Assembly: GCA_045226015.1 (NCBI GenBank)
Contig: JBGVBY010000004.1
Location: forward strand, 62,001 to 126,000
Reading direction: 5' to 3'
DNA from: UBA2450 sp045226015
GTDB lineage: Bacteria; Bacillota_I; Bacilli_A; RFN20; CAG-826
Length of the DNA stretch: 64,000 bases
The position numbers and the translations under genes were made by a program. Of this stretch, positions 53,139 through 61,638 are shown piece after piece (position 1 is the first letter of the stretch; every line of letters begins with the position of its first letter). Under the pieces are notes generated by a model that searched no databases, was not told where the DNA came from, and saw only the letters and a list, made by a program, of their open reading frames with translations.

Positions 53139-55158
53139 CGTTTAGTAGTTCTTCAATAAATCTTTTCTTGTCTACCTCAGATAGGTTACTGTAATACAAT
53201 TTCAAAAAGTCAGTGTTAGTTAGAATTTTTGAGTTATTAACTTTAGCGTATGCATCCTCAACCGCTTTTGACAATTCTGTATCTGTGTATACTTTATTTG
53301 CATATTGCTCCAATTCAGCTTTTGTCGGATACTTAAAATTTAATCTATAACCATTTGCTTTTGTTTCTTCAATTTCATTAATAATTGAATTCATAAAAAT
53401 TTTGTTTGTCCCACATAGATAAACTTTAAACTTAGCACGTGTCATTGCTGTAAAAAGTCTATTTCTATTGTATGACAAAACAACATCACTATTATCGGCA
53501 TTAATAACAAAAACTATAGGTGACTCGTTGCCTTTAGCTCTATATACACTACAAACTGAAATAGTGTTTTTAACTCTAAAGCTAATTCCAGAATCCTTAT
53601 TAATATAAGTAAATAAATTTGCCCTAGATTCACCGTCTAGCGACTTAGATGTGGAAAGTAGTTTTGTTAACTTATCATAGTGATCACCAATATTAAAACC
53701 ATCTAAATCTATAATTAAAATATCATCTGGCTTGATATCTTGGCTTTTAATCAAGTTAATTGATTCCTCAAGTACAAATTGTAATTGTTGATGTTGATTA
53801 GCAAAAAGTTTGCACGAAATTGCATCATCACCAATTTCGTTTTTTATGGCAAAGTCTCTCTTAAAAGACACTTGTGAGCCATACTTTACAACCCCATTCT
53901 CATTTCGATAACCAATTGCCTTCCAAATGCTAGCATCCATAACAACGTTAATAAAACTAGCCTCATTTTTTTCGTTTTTATGATACGTTCCCAGGCCCAA
54001 TGCGTGAGCTGCGACTATTATTTCAAGCGGTGATCTATAGCAAAGAGACAAATCTAAATCTTTATACGGTTTCTCTTCAAAAATTTGTTTAACCGATGGC
54101 ATTTTTTTCTTCGGTTCATTTAAAATTTGTAACTCATCATAAGCGTAAATAAGGTTGCCTGTCGGTTTCAAACACATCTTTGCAAGTTTGAAGAAGTCGG
54201 GGGAAAAATCTTGTGCCTCATCAATCATTATGTAGTCATAAATTTTAATTTTATTCTCTAAATGATTCGTCACAATATAATTGACAATTTGTGAACATAA
54301 AAGCCCAAAATCTTTTTCTTCTTCATATGATGTGTTGCATATACCAATCAAATTACATACTTTTGAATAAAGGCCTTCATACATATAATTACCCCAACCA
54401 TGAATGACATTTATTTTTGTTCGATCAAAGGTTGTGGATTGTTCATCAAATTGTTTATAAAACTGTATCACAAATTTTTCTATGGTTTGTCTTAATGATT
54501 TGCTATAAAAGACATAGGCAATTTGAAGACTCTTATCTCGATAATGAAGCCATGCTGTTTTTTCAGCAAGCAAAATGGTTTTGCCGCTTCCAGCCAAACC
54601 TCTAACTCTAATATTCACATTTTCATATTCTTGCGCATAAACAAATTGAAATTGTTTCTCATCAAACTTAGCTTCTTCTCCGCTTCTACGAACTATCATA
54701 GCACCATATGAATTGTTATTGAGTAAATCACGTGAATCTTTCTTGGTTAAATTGAAAATATTTTGAAAGAGGCTGATTAAAACACCAATATCATGGTTAT
54801 TAAAACAAACCAAAACACTATCATCCAAGAATGAAAAATCACCAATATTTACAAATAAAATCATTTTATCTACATTACTAATAATTTTTGAAAAGAAATC
54901 GACATTAGCTTTTGATATTTGCTGAATAATATATTGCTTAAATTCATTTTTTTCATCTTCTGTTTTAATAAAAACAAAAATACCTGTATCAATTATCAAT
55001 AAACCATGTAATCGATTTATTTTATTATCGATGTGATTGAAAATTAAAGGATAACCAGCAAAAATGGCGCCTTCTCGATTAGCGATTAAATTTGCTAAAT
55101 CATCAAAATATGATTCTTCACTTTTACTAATTATTTTTCTGTCGAAATACTTGTTCAT
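53125..55158 (-). CDS. UvrD-like superfamily 1 helicase with N-terminal NERD-like region
   Basis: A 677-residue helicase. Motif I is RVRGLAGSGKTILLAEKTA (about 188), motif II YIMIDEAQDFSP (about 315), motif III region GNLIYAYDELQIL, motif IV LDLSLCYRSPLEI, motif V SVYRAKGNESPIVFV (about 547) and motif VI NRLFTAMTRAKFKVYL. The first 150 residues contain REGAIFAGYPLI and HGLLIIDTGIFVFI, which recall a nuclease-related (NERD) or regulatory fold, but the catalytic residues are not certain. The ATG at 55158 is chosen; a TTG 28 codons earlier lacks a ribosome site. Probable defence function with the DUF2290 gene, by inference. Confidence 0.85.
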   Translation of the reverse strand: MNKYFDRKIISKSEESYFDDLANLIANREGAIFAGYPLIFNHIDNKINRLHGLLIIDTGIFVFIKTEDEKNEFKQYIIQQISKANVDFFSKIISNVDKMILFVNIGDFSFLDDSVLVCFNNHDIGVLISLFQNIFNLTKKDSRDLLNNNSYGAMIVRRSGEEAKFDEKQFQFVYAQEYENVNIRVRGLAGSGKTILLAEKTAWLHYRDKSLQIAYVFYSKSLRQTIEKFVIQFYKQFDEQSTTFDRTKINVIHGWGNYMYEGLYSKVCNLIGICNTSYEEEKDFGLLCSQIVNYIVTNHLENKIKIYDYIMIDEAQDFSPDFFKLAKMCLKPTGNLIYAYDELQILNEPKKKMPSVKQIFEEKPYKDLDLSLCYRSPLEIIVAAHALGLGTYHKNEKNEASFINVVMDASIWKAIGYRNENGVVKYGSQVSFKRDFAIKNEIGDDAISCKLFANQHQQLQFVLEESINLIKSQDIKPDDILIIDLDGFNIGDHYDKLTKLLSTSKSLDGESRANLFTYINKDSGISFRVKNTISVCSVYRAKGNESPIVFVINADNSDVVLSYNRNRLFTAMTRAKFKVYLCGTNKIFMNSIINEIEETKANGYRLNFKYPTKAELEQYANKVYTDTELSKAVEDAYAKVNNSKILTNTDFLKLYYSNLSEVDKKRFIEELLNDEKE

Positions 55159-55242
55159 ATAATGGTTCGGCCTCTCGTTTGCTATTTTTTTGTCAGTTAA
55201 ATATTGAAAAGGTTGCGTTATATCTAAATTATAAAGCAACAA

Positions 55243-55488
55243 TACTGCATAGACTAAAGTTTTATTTTAAATACCAGTACACGTTTATAGAAAGACAAAA
55301 AAATTTCTGGCCATAATCAATAATCCAAAAAATATGACAAAAATAAACGCAGGTCTTTAAAAATATTTCGTATTACTTAACACCCTTATATTTCTTTTTC
55401 CCATAAAAGGCCCATCTAATAACAAATAACCAACTCTTATATCAATTCATTCCTTAGGTTTTATGATAAACCTTATGCGTATATCCAA
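55243..55488. other. AT-rich spacer upstream of the helicase gene, nothing recognised
   Basis: No gene, repeat or structured RNA seen. It must hold the promoter of the helicase operon, but no clear hexamer pair stands out. Confidence 0.4.
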
Positions 55489-55746
55489 TTAATTTAAATT
55501 TATTAGAAGGTTACTACCATCAATTATATTATATGTGGCTAAAATAGCTGGATTGCCATGTGTAACAATTCCTTTTCTCAATATATTGAGCCAAAAGACA
55601 TAGTCTTCCGGTCTATCAATATCTTCAGGAAAGAAAGCATCACCAACTACTTCTCTATCATACATAGTGGTTAAACAAGATAATGGATTACCTCTTAATG
55701 CTTTTTTATAATCAGTTTCTTCAGGTACATAGAAATCAGTACATGT
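55489..55746 (-). pseudogene. Fragment of a family 2 glycosyltransferase (C-terminal catalytic part)
   Basis: An 85-codon open stretch without a start. It encodes ALRGNPLSCLTTMYDREVVG followed by FFPEDIDRPEDYVFWLNILRKG, the acceptor-site E-D pair region of GT2 capsule transferases (usual form K-R-E-D-Y-x-x-W-L-x-I-L-K). A stop codon lies just upstream of the homology. It may come from the same ancestral gene as the N-terminal fragment at 50.7 kb, separated by later insertions, or from another. Confidence 0.7.
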
Positions 55747-55903
55747 TCACTCTTCCCATCTTCTATTCGGCGAGTGTTTGTAGAACATTCAATCAAACCA
55801 ACCAACCAATGTTCAAACACGAGCCAGGTATCTTTCTAATAGTGTTCTATTTCTGAAATATATACGTCGAATAAATCATTCTTCTATTTATAGATAGTAT
55901 AAT

Positions 55904-56047
55904 TTACTTTCCTTTTCTTATTGTACCTATTTTTTTATCGCTTCTTGTGTCACGCCCGCCTTGGTTCCTAATGGTCCCCGCAGGTAAACCACGACTTTTC
56001 TCGAATGAGCCAACAGTGCAATCGCTTCTAGTTTTTCTTACAGCCAT
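55904..56047 (-). CDS. 47-residue basic peptide with two TRSD motifs, after the TAC operon
   Basis: A 47-codon frame, start 27 bases after the SecB-like stop. The product is Lys/Arg-rich and has an internal repeat: KTRSDCTVGSFEK and, 25 residues on, DTRSDKKIGTIRK, with GLPAGTIRN between. The conserved look of the text makes a real gene likely, but there is no strong ribosome site. I do not recognise the family. Because of its position it may belong to the toxin-antitoxin-chaperone transcript. Confidence 0.5.
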   Translation of the reverse strand: MAVRKTRSDCTVGSFEKSRGLPAGTIRNQGGRDTRSDKKIGTIRKGK

Positions 56048-56074
56048 ATTCCCTTATTATGTTTTCTATTTTAA

Positions 56075-56506
56075 CTATTTCTTTTTTATAGAAGATGTAA
56101 ATGAAACACCTTTTGTAATGTCTCCCTCTAAAACATTAATGACAGGCAAGAATATTTGATGCAATGAATCGTTTGTAATAGAGGAAACAGACGCTCTCAC
56201 ATAAGGGAAAACAATTGAAAATAAATTGCTTATTCCTAGATTTTGATGTTCTTTATTTGCTTTATCCAGCCAATCTAAATTATTTATTTTAAACTGTGAA
56301 TGGTACTTAAACTCGGATTCACTTCCGGATTCAAACGTAATTTTAACAAATATATTCATACGAGCTATTTTTTTGTCACTCACATTAAAATCATTCACTA
56401 TAACAAATAGCTTTTGAGGCCTTCCGGTTTCGAAGTCTCTGTGGAAATTACAATCCATTAGGGAATAACCCATAAATTCAAATACTGGTAACTTTGTTTC
56501 GTTCAT
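56075..56506 (-). CDS. SecB-like chaperone of a toxin-antitoxin-chaperone (TAC) module
   Basis: A 143-residue protein with the SecB fold pattern: strands rich in hydrophobics (KLFVIVNDFNVSD, MNIFVKITFESG), then LFSIVFPYVRASVSSITND and a final IFLPVINV, which parallel the SecB FPYAR and LPPVNF segments. Gram-positive bacteria normally lack export SecB, so it is most likely a solitary SecB-like chaperone protecting the antitoxin encoded just upstream. The gap to the antitoxin gene is 19 bases. Identification is by pattern, not by search. Confidence 0.75.
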   Translation of the reverse strand: MNETKLPVFEFMGYSLMDCNFHRDFETGRPQKLFVIVNDFNVSDKKIARMNIFVKITFESGSESEFKYHSQFKINNLDWLDKANKEHQNLGISNLFSIVFPYVRASVSSITNDSLHQIFLPVINVLEGDITKGVSFTSSIKKK

Positions 56507-56525
56507 TGTTTCTTCGCCTTCTTTA

Positions 56526-56927
56526 CTAGTTTCTTTGCATATTCCAAAATAATTGTGTGATATCTCTATAATTTGAGTATTGATTATCTTTTATTCTTTC
56601 GTGTTTTAAACAAGATCCCTGAGCTAAATCAATTTCAAATTCCACATAATTTTTAATTGGCTCATTAATTTCAATAAACTCTCGAGCCATTTCTGGATGC
56701 TTATCAAAAATAATCATTGCAACAGCATTACCATTGCTAATAGGATTTGTTCCTTGTTCCCATTTTTCGACAGTCTTTTTCTTGACGTTTAATAGTTCTG
56801 CAAACATTGATTGTGATAGATTAAGTTTCTTACGTAATGACTTAACAAATTCAGCATCAACATCTGGTTGCTTTTTAAACTCTACAACATATCCTTTTTT
56901 CTTTTTAATTTCACTTAAATTAATCAT
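56526..56927 (-). CDS. HigA-like antitoxin with C-terminal extension
   Basis: A 133-residue protein. Residues about 26-75 form an XRE-type helix-turn-helix: FVKSLRKKLNLSQSMFAELL then VKKKTVEKWEQG. It should bind the operon promoter and neutralise the toxin encoded upstream. The last 40 residues, ending in an aromatic stretch (YSNYRDITQLFW), go beyond the usual HigA and may be the chaperone-addiction segment recognised by the SecB-like protein. It follows the toxin gene after 12 bases. Confidence 0.85.
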   Translation of the reverse strand: MINLSEIKKKKGYVVEFKKQPDVDAEFVKSLRKKLNLSQSMFAELLNVKKKTVEKWEQGTNPISNGNAVAMIIFDKHPEMAREFIEINEPIKNYVEFEIDLAQGSCLKHERIKDNQYSNYRDITQLFWNMQRN

Positions 56928-56939
56928 AATTCCACCTCT

Positions 56940-57377
56940 TTATTCATTTATGTCCTTACCAGAGATAGCTTTATCTATTTCGTTAACAAGCCATCCACAG
57001 AATTTCTTATCTGAATCACTCAAGTCATCTCTTATAGAATGATCTGCAATATCTAGTACATATCCTTTACCAAAAATAGTTAATAGCAAGAATATGATAC
57101 GATAACCGCTGCTTTTACCTCGATTATCATCTTTAGGAATTCTTAATTTGTATACTGCGCATGTTTTTATTGCCTTTGATGTGTAGCAAGTCACTCCCTT
57201 GAGTTCAGGATTCCTCTTTAGTAGCGTGGCAATTTCTTGAAAAATATAATCCGTACCTTCATTTTTTCTTAATTGCTTCAACTCGTTTTTCAATGGAAAT
57301 GGAAATGTTATATCAGAAAAATCCTGCCTTAGCACTTCGTCATCAATAACTATTTCAAATTCTATGTTTTCAAACAT
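56940..57377 (-). CDS. HigB/RelE-superfamily toxin
   Basis: A 145-residue protein of the RelE/HigB type, predicted to cut mRNA on the ribosome. Typical text is KNELKQLRKN, VYKLRIPKDDNRGKSSGYRIIFLL (shown here only by its parts KLRIPKDDN and GKSSGYRIIF, about 92-111) and VLDIADHS. The N-terminal 30 residues are an addition to the minimal fold. Toxin first, antitoxin second, is the HigBA order. Confidence 0.85.
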   Translation of the reverse strand: MFENIEFEIVIDDEVLRQDFSDITFPFPLKNELKQLRKNEGTDYIFQEIATLLKRNPELKGVTCYTSKAIKTCAVYKLRIPKDDNRGKSSGYRIIFLLLTIFGKGYVLDIADHSIRDDLSDSDKKFCGWLVNEIDKAISGKDINE

Positions 57378-57411
57378 TTGTAATATTTACCCTATTTAAT
57401 CGGATAGTTAT

Positions 57412-57439
57412 ATTATATTCGCCGTGCTTAATTAGTCAA
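57412..57439 (-). promoter_or_regulatory. TAC operon promoter
   Basis: Minus strand: TTGACT, 16-base spacer, TATAAT, about 35 bases before the toxin start; the best -35 box in the window. An imperfect palindrome (CTAT-CCGATTAA-ATAG) lies between -10 and the start codon and could be the antitoxin operator. Confidence 0.65.
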
Positions 57440-57705
57440 GATAAATAAACTATAAATAAAGTTAAATGTTCTGAATAATTAAAGTAAATTTCGCTTCTTT
57501 AAAAGCCAGAATAAATATAATAATTGTAAAACAATACCTATTTCAGAGGAAATGCTAATCGAAAGACAGATATTTTATGTAATGAAAACACATCAAAACA
57601 TATAAAGAAGAACCATCACATTAGGATTATCACATAAAAACTTGTTAAGATTATTTATACGACAAGGATCTATAAATCTCTAACTATATTTATAGCATCT
57701 AATCA

Positions 57706-57825
57706 ATGTATCTATTCCAACGAGTATTTCCACTACTACCAACAGATATTAAAGATATAACGTTAGGAATCAAAGAAACTCTTAAAATAATTCTTTTCAT
57801 GTCTTTTGGTGCTAAAGAAGTTTGA
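57706..57825 (+). pseudogene. Possible frameshifted 5' part of the duplicated unknown gene
   Basis: A 39-codon frame (beginning MYLFQRVFPLLPTD, ending SFGAKEV) that overlaps the next ORF in another frame. Its end GCTAAAGAAGTT is shared with the other frame just where that one begins, so one indel could join them. There is no ribosome site and no recognised family. Confidence 0.3.
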
Positions 57826-58282
57826 TTCAATTAAAATAAATGCTGATTTATTAGAACAACAAGCCGAGTTAAAAAAGAATGAAACATTAGAAATACAAAA
57901 CCCAGATGTTATCAACGATGAATCTTTTATTAATAACCTTAATTGTATTAAAGAAAAAATCTCCTCGTTAGAGAAACATAGGAGAGAAATTAAGAAAAAA
58001 GATTATGTAGGTACCAAAGAGCAAAGAATAGATGGCTGGATAGATAAGCTTTTAGAAGAAAACTTCAACTACTCCTTATTAGCAGATATCCACCACTACA
58101 AGATGATCGTTTTACCCAATTATGAATTAATCGTAGTTAAATGTAAGAAGGAAACATCAAAAGATGATTTTAGAAAGTTGATACCTCCAATTATCCAAAA
58201 AGAAAAAAGATTCATCGAATCTCTTGCGATAAAGAAGAATAGACAAATCGTAAGTTATAAATATTCAATTACTTTATTATGA
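57806..58282 (+). CDS. Unknown protein, intact copy of a duplicated gene
   Basis: A 158-codon frame that can start only at TTG 57806 and has no proper ribosome site, so the true 5' end may be lost. The product is charged and helical in its first half (DLLEQQAELKKNE, IKEKISSLEKHRREIKKKD), followed by KEQRIDGWIDKLLEE and a beta-rich part with YKMIVLPNYELIVVK. No family recognised. The diverged copy at 50.8 kb shows that this was once a mobile or duplicated unit. Confidence 0.5.
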   Translation: MVLKKFDSIKINADLLEQQAELKKNETLEIQNPDVINDESFINNLNCIKEKISSLEKHRREIKKKDYVGTKEQRIDGWIDKLLEENFNYSLLADIHHYKMIVLPNYELIVVKCKKETSKDDFRKLIPPIIQKEKRFIESLAIKKNRQIVSYKYSITLL

Positions 58283-58306
58283 ACAGGTAGAAAAAAATGA
58301 TTTAAA

Positions 58307-58645
58307 CTATACATTTAAATTGTTATCAATGATTATCTTTAGCCCATCAAAGACTTTGTGAGCGTCTGCGCCTAATATTAAGACAATTTGTTTTTTATTG
58401 AATCTAATAATGGCGATTTCTTTAGCAATGTTAGACTCTAAAGAATTGATAGAATCTAATTCATATCTAACTCGTTTGTCGAAAAATCTTTGGGACCTAA
58501 TCATGCTCATCATTAATTTGTGCGATAATTTTAAGGCCTTGCTTCCTACGGCACGATTGTTTTTATCATTAATATGTTTTTCAACAAAGCGTTTGCATTT
58601 TTCTTTATGTTTGAAATGCGCTTTTTCAGAAAAATACTCTGACAT
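58307..58645 (-). CDS. Unknown 112-residue basic protein, coupled to rfbB
   Basis: The ATG lies two bases after the rfbB stop, and GGAG in the last rfbB codons serves as ribosome site, so this is a real gene of the sugar operon. The product is Lys/Arg- and His-rich at the N-terminus (HFKHKEKCKRFVEKHINDK), mainly helical, and ends in a strand-helix QIVLILGADAHKVFDGLKI. It has no signal or membrane span. Not recognised. Confidence 0.6.
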   Translation of the reverse strand: MSEYFSEKAHFKHKEKCKRFVEKHINDKNNRAVGSKALKLSHKLMMSMIRSQRFFDKRVRYELDSINSLESNIAKEIAIIRFNKKQIVLILGADAHKVFDGLKIIIDNNLNV

Positions 58646-58647
58646 AG

Positions 58648-59667
58648 TTATCTATCTCCATACATTTTATCGTAATAGTCATGGTATTCGCCGCCAGTAC
58701 ATTCATCCATCCAATCTATGTGATTCTTATACCATTCAATTGTTAGTTTGATGCCATCTTTGAACATTGTAGTTGGCTTCCAACCTAATTCTCTCATTGC
58801 TTTAACAGGATCAATCGCATATCTAAGATCATGGCCTTTTCTATCAGCAACATACGTAATAAGTGATTCTGGTTTATTTAATTCTTTGAGAATAATCTTA
58901 ACGATTTCAATATTTGCTTTTTCATTATGACCACCAAGGTTATAGATTTCACCTACTTTTCCTTTTTCTAAAATCGCAAGGATTCCATAACAATGGTCTT
59001 TAACATATAGCCAATCTCTCACATTCAAGCCCTTTCCGTAAACCGGAAGCGACTTATCGTGTGTAGCATTATTAATCATTAATGGTATTAATTTCTCCGG
59101 AAATTGGTATGGTCCATAATTGTTGCTGCATCTTGATAAAGTGACTGGCAAACCATATGTACGATAATATGCCATAACTAATAAATCAGCAGCAGCTTTA
59201 CTGGTAGAATAAGGCGAAGATGTGCGTATTGGCGTGTCTTCAGTAAAGAATAGATCTGGCCTATCTAATGGTAGATCACCATAAACTTCGTCAGTTCCAA
59301 CTTGATGGAATCTTTCAACACCATATTTCCTGCAAGCATCCATGAGAACTTGTGTTCCTAATATATTTGTTTCTAAAAAGATGCCCGGGTTTTCAATCGA
59401 TCTATCAACGTGAGATTCCGCAGCAAAATTCACCACTACATCAGGTTTCTCTTCTTCAAATATCCTAAAAATACCATCTCTGTTTCTAATGTCTTCTTTA
59501 TAAAATATGAAGTGTGGATTTTTCAAAGCATCATTCAATGTATGAAAATTAGCAGCATACGTTAAAGAATCAACACAAACTATTTTCCATTCAGGTCTTT
59601 CTTCTATAAGAAGATAAATAAAATTTGATCCTATAAACCCTGCACCACCAGTGACTAATATTTTCAT
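58648..59667 (-). CDS. rfbB: dTDP-glucose 4,6-dehydratase RfbB
   Basis: A 339-residue extended SDR making dTDP-4-keto-6-deoxyglucose. Cofactor loop VTGGAGFIGSNF at 5-16, NFAAESHVDRSI (about 80), catalytic TDEVYGDL (about 124), YSTSKAAADLL (about 155) and SRCSNNYGPYQFPEKLIP (about 177) are all diagnostic. It overlaps rfbA by four bases. Confidence 0.97.
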   Translation of the reverse strand: MKILVTGGAGFIGSNFIYLLIEERPEWKIVCVDSLTYAANFHTLNDALKNPHFIFYKEDIRNRDGIFRIFEEEKPDVVVNFAAESHVDRSIENPGIFLETNILGTQVLMDACRKYGVERFHQVGTDEVYGDLPLDRPDLFFTEDTPIRTSSPYSTSKAAADLLVMAYYRTYGLPVTLSRCSNNYGPYQFPEKLIPLMINNATHDKSLPVYGKGLNVRDWLYVKDHCYGILAILEKGKVGEIYNLGGHNEKANIEIVKIILKELNKPESLITYVADRKGHDLRYAIDPVKAMRELGWKPTTMFKDGIKLTIEWYKNHIDWMDECTGGEYHDYYDKMYGDR

Positions 59668-60539
59668 TTCAAATCAGCCTCCGCTAATGAAATAAGATAT
59701 TTTCCATAATCCGTAGAATCTAGTTCCTTGCCAAGTTTTAATAATTGCTCAGTTGTAATAAAACCACGTCTCCAAGCGATTTCTTCTATACAAGAAATAT
59801 AGAAACCTTGTCTTTCTTGGATTGTTTGGACAAATTCACTAGCTTGAAGCATTCCGCAAGGAGTCCCTGTGTCTAACCAAGTCATACCTCTGCCCATTAA
59901 AGTCACAAACAATTTTCCTCTTTTTAGATACTCGTTGTTGATTGCGGTAATTTCAATCTCACCACGTTCAGATGGTTTTATAGATTTAGCAATTTGCACA
60001 ACATCATTGTCGTAAAAATACAAACCAGGAACCGCATAATTGGATTTCGGTTGTTTTGGTTTTTCTTCAAGAGAAATAACTTTTCCGTTTGAGCCAAACT
60101 CAACAACACCAAAATTAGAAGCATCCTTTACTGGATATCCAAAAATAACAGCTCCCACCTTCTTATCAATAGATTCTCTCAAAATACGAGTCATGTCTGG
60201 ACCATAAAAGACGTTGTCACCTAAAATGAGACAAACACTATCATCACCAATAAAGTCTTCTCCTATGATAAAAGCGTCAGCTAATCCTCTCGGTTGACTT
60301 TGAATAGCGTATTTTATATTGAGTCCAATTTTAGAACCATCTTCTAATAAATTTTTATAATCGTTAATATCTTGTGGGGTTGAAATAATTAGAATTTCTT
60401 TAATTGATGCAAGCATCAAAATAGAAAGAGGGTAATAAATCAAAGGTTTATCATAAATTGGTAGAAGTTGTTTTGATACAGCCTTTGTCATTGGATAAAG
60501 TCTTGTGCCTTTACCGCCAGCTAAAATAATACCTTTCAT
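59664..60539 (-). CDS. rfbA: Glucose-1-phosphate thymidylyltransferase RfbA
   Basis: A 291-residue enzyme joining dTTP and glucose-1-phosphate. GIILAGGKGTRLYPMT at 3-18, SKQLLPIYDKPLIYYPLS, LGDNVFYG, ITAINNEYL and MTWLDTGT are the family motifs. The ATG at 60539 follows GGAGG by 9 bases. rfbC and rfbD, needed to reach dTDP-rhamnose, are not in the window, so the end sugar is unknown. Confidence 0.97.
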   Translation of the reverse strand: MKGIILAGGKGTRLYPMTKAVSKQLLPIYDKPLIYYPLSILMLASIKEILIISTPQDINDYKNLLEDGSKIGLNIKYAIQSQPRGLADAFIIGEDFIGDDSVCLILGDNVFYGPDMTRILRESIDKKVGAVIFGYPVKDASNFGVVEFGSNGKVISLEEKPKQPKSNYAVPGLYFYDNDVVQIAKSIKPSERGEIEITAINNEYLKRGKLFVTLMGRGMTWLDTGTPCGMLQASEFVQTIQERQGFYISCIEEIAWRRGFITTEQLLKLGKELDSTDYGKYLISLAEADLK

Positions 60540-60544
60540 TGCAA

Positions 60545-61636
60545 TTAGTCCTCCACTCCACATATATATTTTAAAAATCTATTTCGCTCAGCAAGATAAG
60601 TAAATAAGCTCCCACTTGTCGTTGCATTATAAGTTAAAGTGCTTAACAGTTCCCTGTTAGTGACAATCATCCTAAGTTTATTCAATAAATCATCATAATT
60701 GTTAATTTTAAATAAAATAGAATCTTTGCCATCTTTTAACAATATGTTAGCTTGCGGAAAACAAGAAGAAAGAACTGGGGTTCCAGCAATAAGCGATTCA
60801 GCAACAACACCAGGAGTGCCCTCTCCAATAAATTTTGTAGGAAAAACAAACAAATCATATTTTGAAAGTGTATCAACAACATTAGAAAAATCGATTTGTC
60901 CTAAATAATGAATGTTATCATCTAAATAGCCATTAAACAAAAGCAAATCTTTGTCTGCTAAAACTTTCTGTCCATAAATATCTAATTGAAGAGAAATACC
61001 GCTAGCATTTAGTTCTTTAACAGCTTCCAAAATATCGAAAATACCTTTTTCACGCATAACCCTTGATAAAAAAACAAGTTTTAGTGGATTGTTAGTTTTT
61101 TTTGTTTTGACATCTATTGGTTCAACATCTCTAAAATTATTCAACGTTCTAACATTGCTTATTTTAAAAAAACTTCTAAAAACAACATTTAGCATATCAG
61201 TCTCAGGAAGCACATATTTCAATTGAGACAATTGTTTGCTAGTTTTTTTATCGAATTTGCATAAATCGTACCTTTTATTCAATAAAAAGTCGATTTTTTC
61301 ATCATCAGTAAGTTTGTCAATTGAATAATGGAGAACACCAGTGCCAACAAGAGGAAGGATTACTGGTTTTTTATATTTCCTATTGAAGAAATTAATAAAT
61401 GGAATTAGTATTTTGCATCCTCTTTCAGCAGTTATTAAAACAATTCTATCACACGTTTTGATATTTTTTTTAATTCTTATTAACGTAAAAATCGGGTGTC
61501 TAGTAAAATTCTCCAAATCAATAAAGGAAGTATCAAATCCTTCATCTTGAATCTTTTTTAAATAGAGACGGACTTTGGCTGTCTGCCCATCTAACCCGTG
61601 GTGCTTAAGACCGCTATTGCCAATGAGACAAATCAT
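60545..61636 (-). CDS. Family 4 glycosyltransferase
   Basis: A 363-residue GT-B enzyme. N-terminal GNSGLKHHGLDGQTAK, LVFLSRVMREKGIFDIL in the centre and the donor motif GEGTPGVVAESLIAGTPVL near residue 268 (E-x7-E form). It begins two bases after the UDP-glucose dehydrogenase gene and is followed five bases later by rfbA. Confidence 0.92.
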   Translation of the reverse strand: MICLIGNSGLKHHGLDGQTAKVRLYLKKIQDEGFDTSFIDLENFTRHPIFTLIRIKKNIKTCDRIVLITAERGCKILIPFINFFNRKYKKPVILPLVGTGVLHYSIDKLTDDEKIDFLLNKRYDLCKFDKKTSKQLSQLKYVLPETDMLNVVFRSFFKISNVRTLNNFRDVEPIDVKTKKTNNPLKLVFLSRVMREKGIFDILEAVKELNASGISLQLDIYGQKVLADKDLLLFNGYLDDNIHYLGQIDFSNVVDTLSKYDLFVFPTKFIGEGTPGVVAESLIAGTPVLSSCFPQANILLKDGKDSILFKINNYDDLLNKLRMIVTNRELLSTLTYNATTSGSLFTYLAERNRFLKYICGVED

Positions 61637-61638
61637 AT

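Noticed and set aside
55159..55242. 28-codon N-terminal extension of the SF1 helicase from a TTG
   Set aside because: No ribosome site before it; the ATG at 55158 is more likely, though its own site is only moderate.
55947..56159. Plus-strand frame of 70 codons
   Set aside because: It is the antisense of the TRSD-motif peptide and of the SecB-like gene end.
58398..58751. Plus-strand frame of 117 codons
   Set aside because: Antisense to the small gene coupled to rfbB, which has a ribosome site and two-base spacing.
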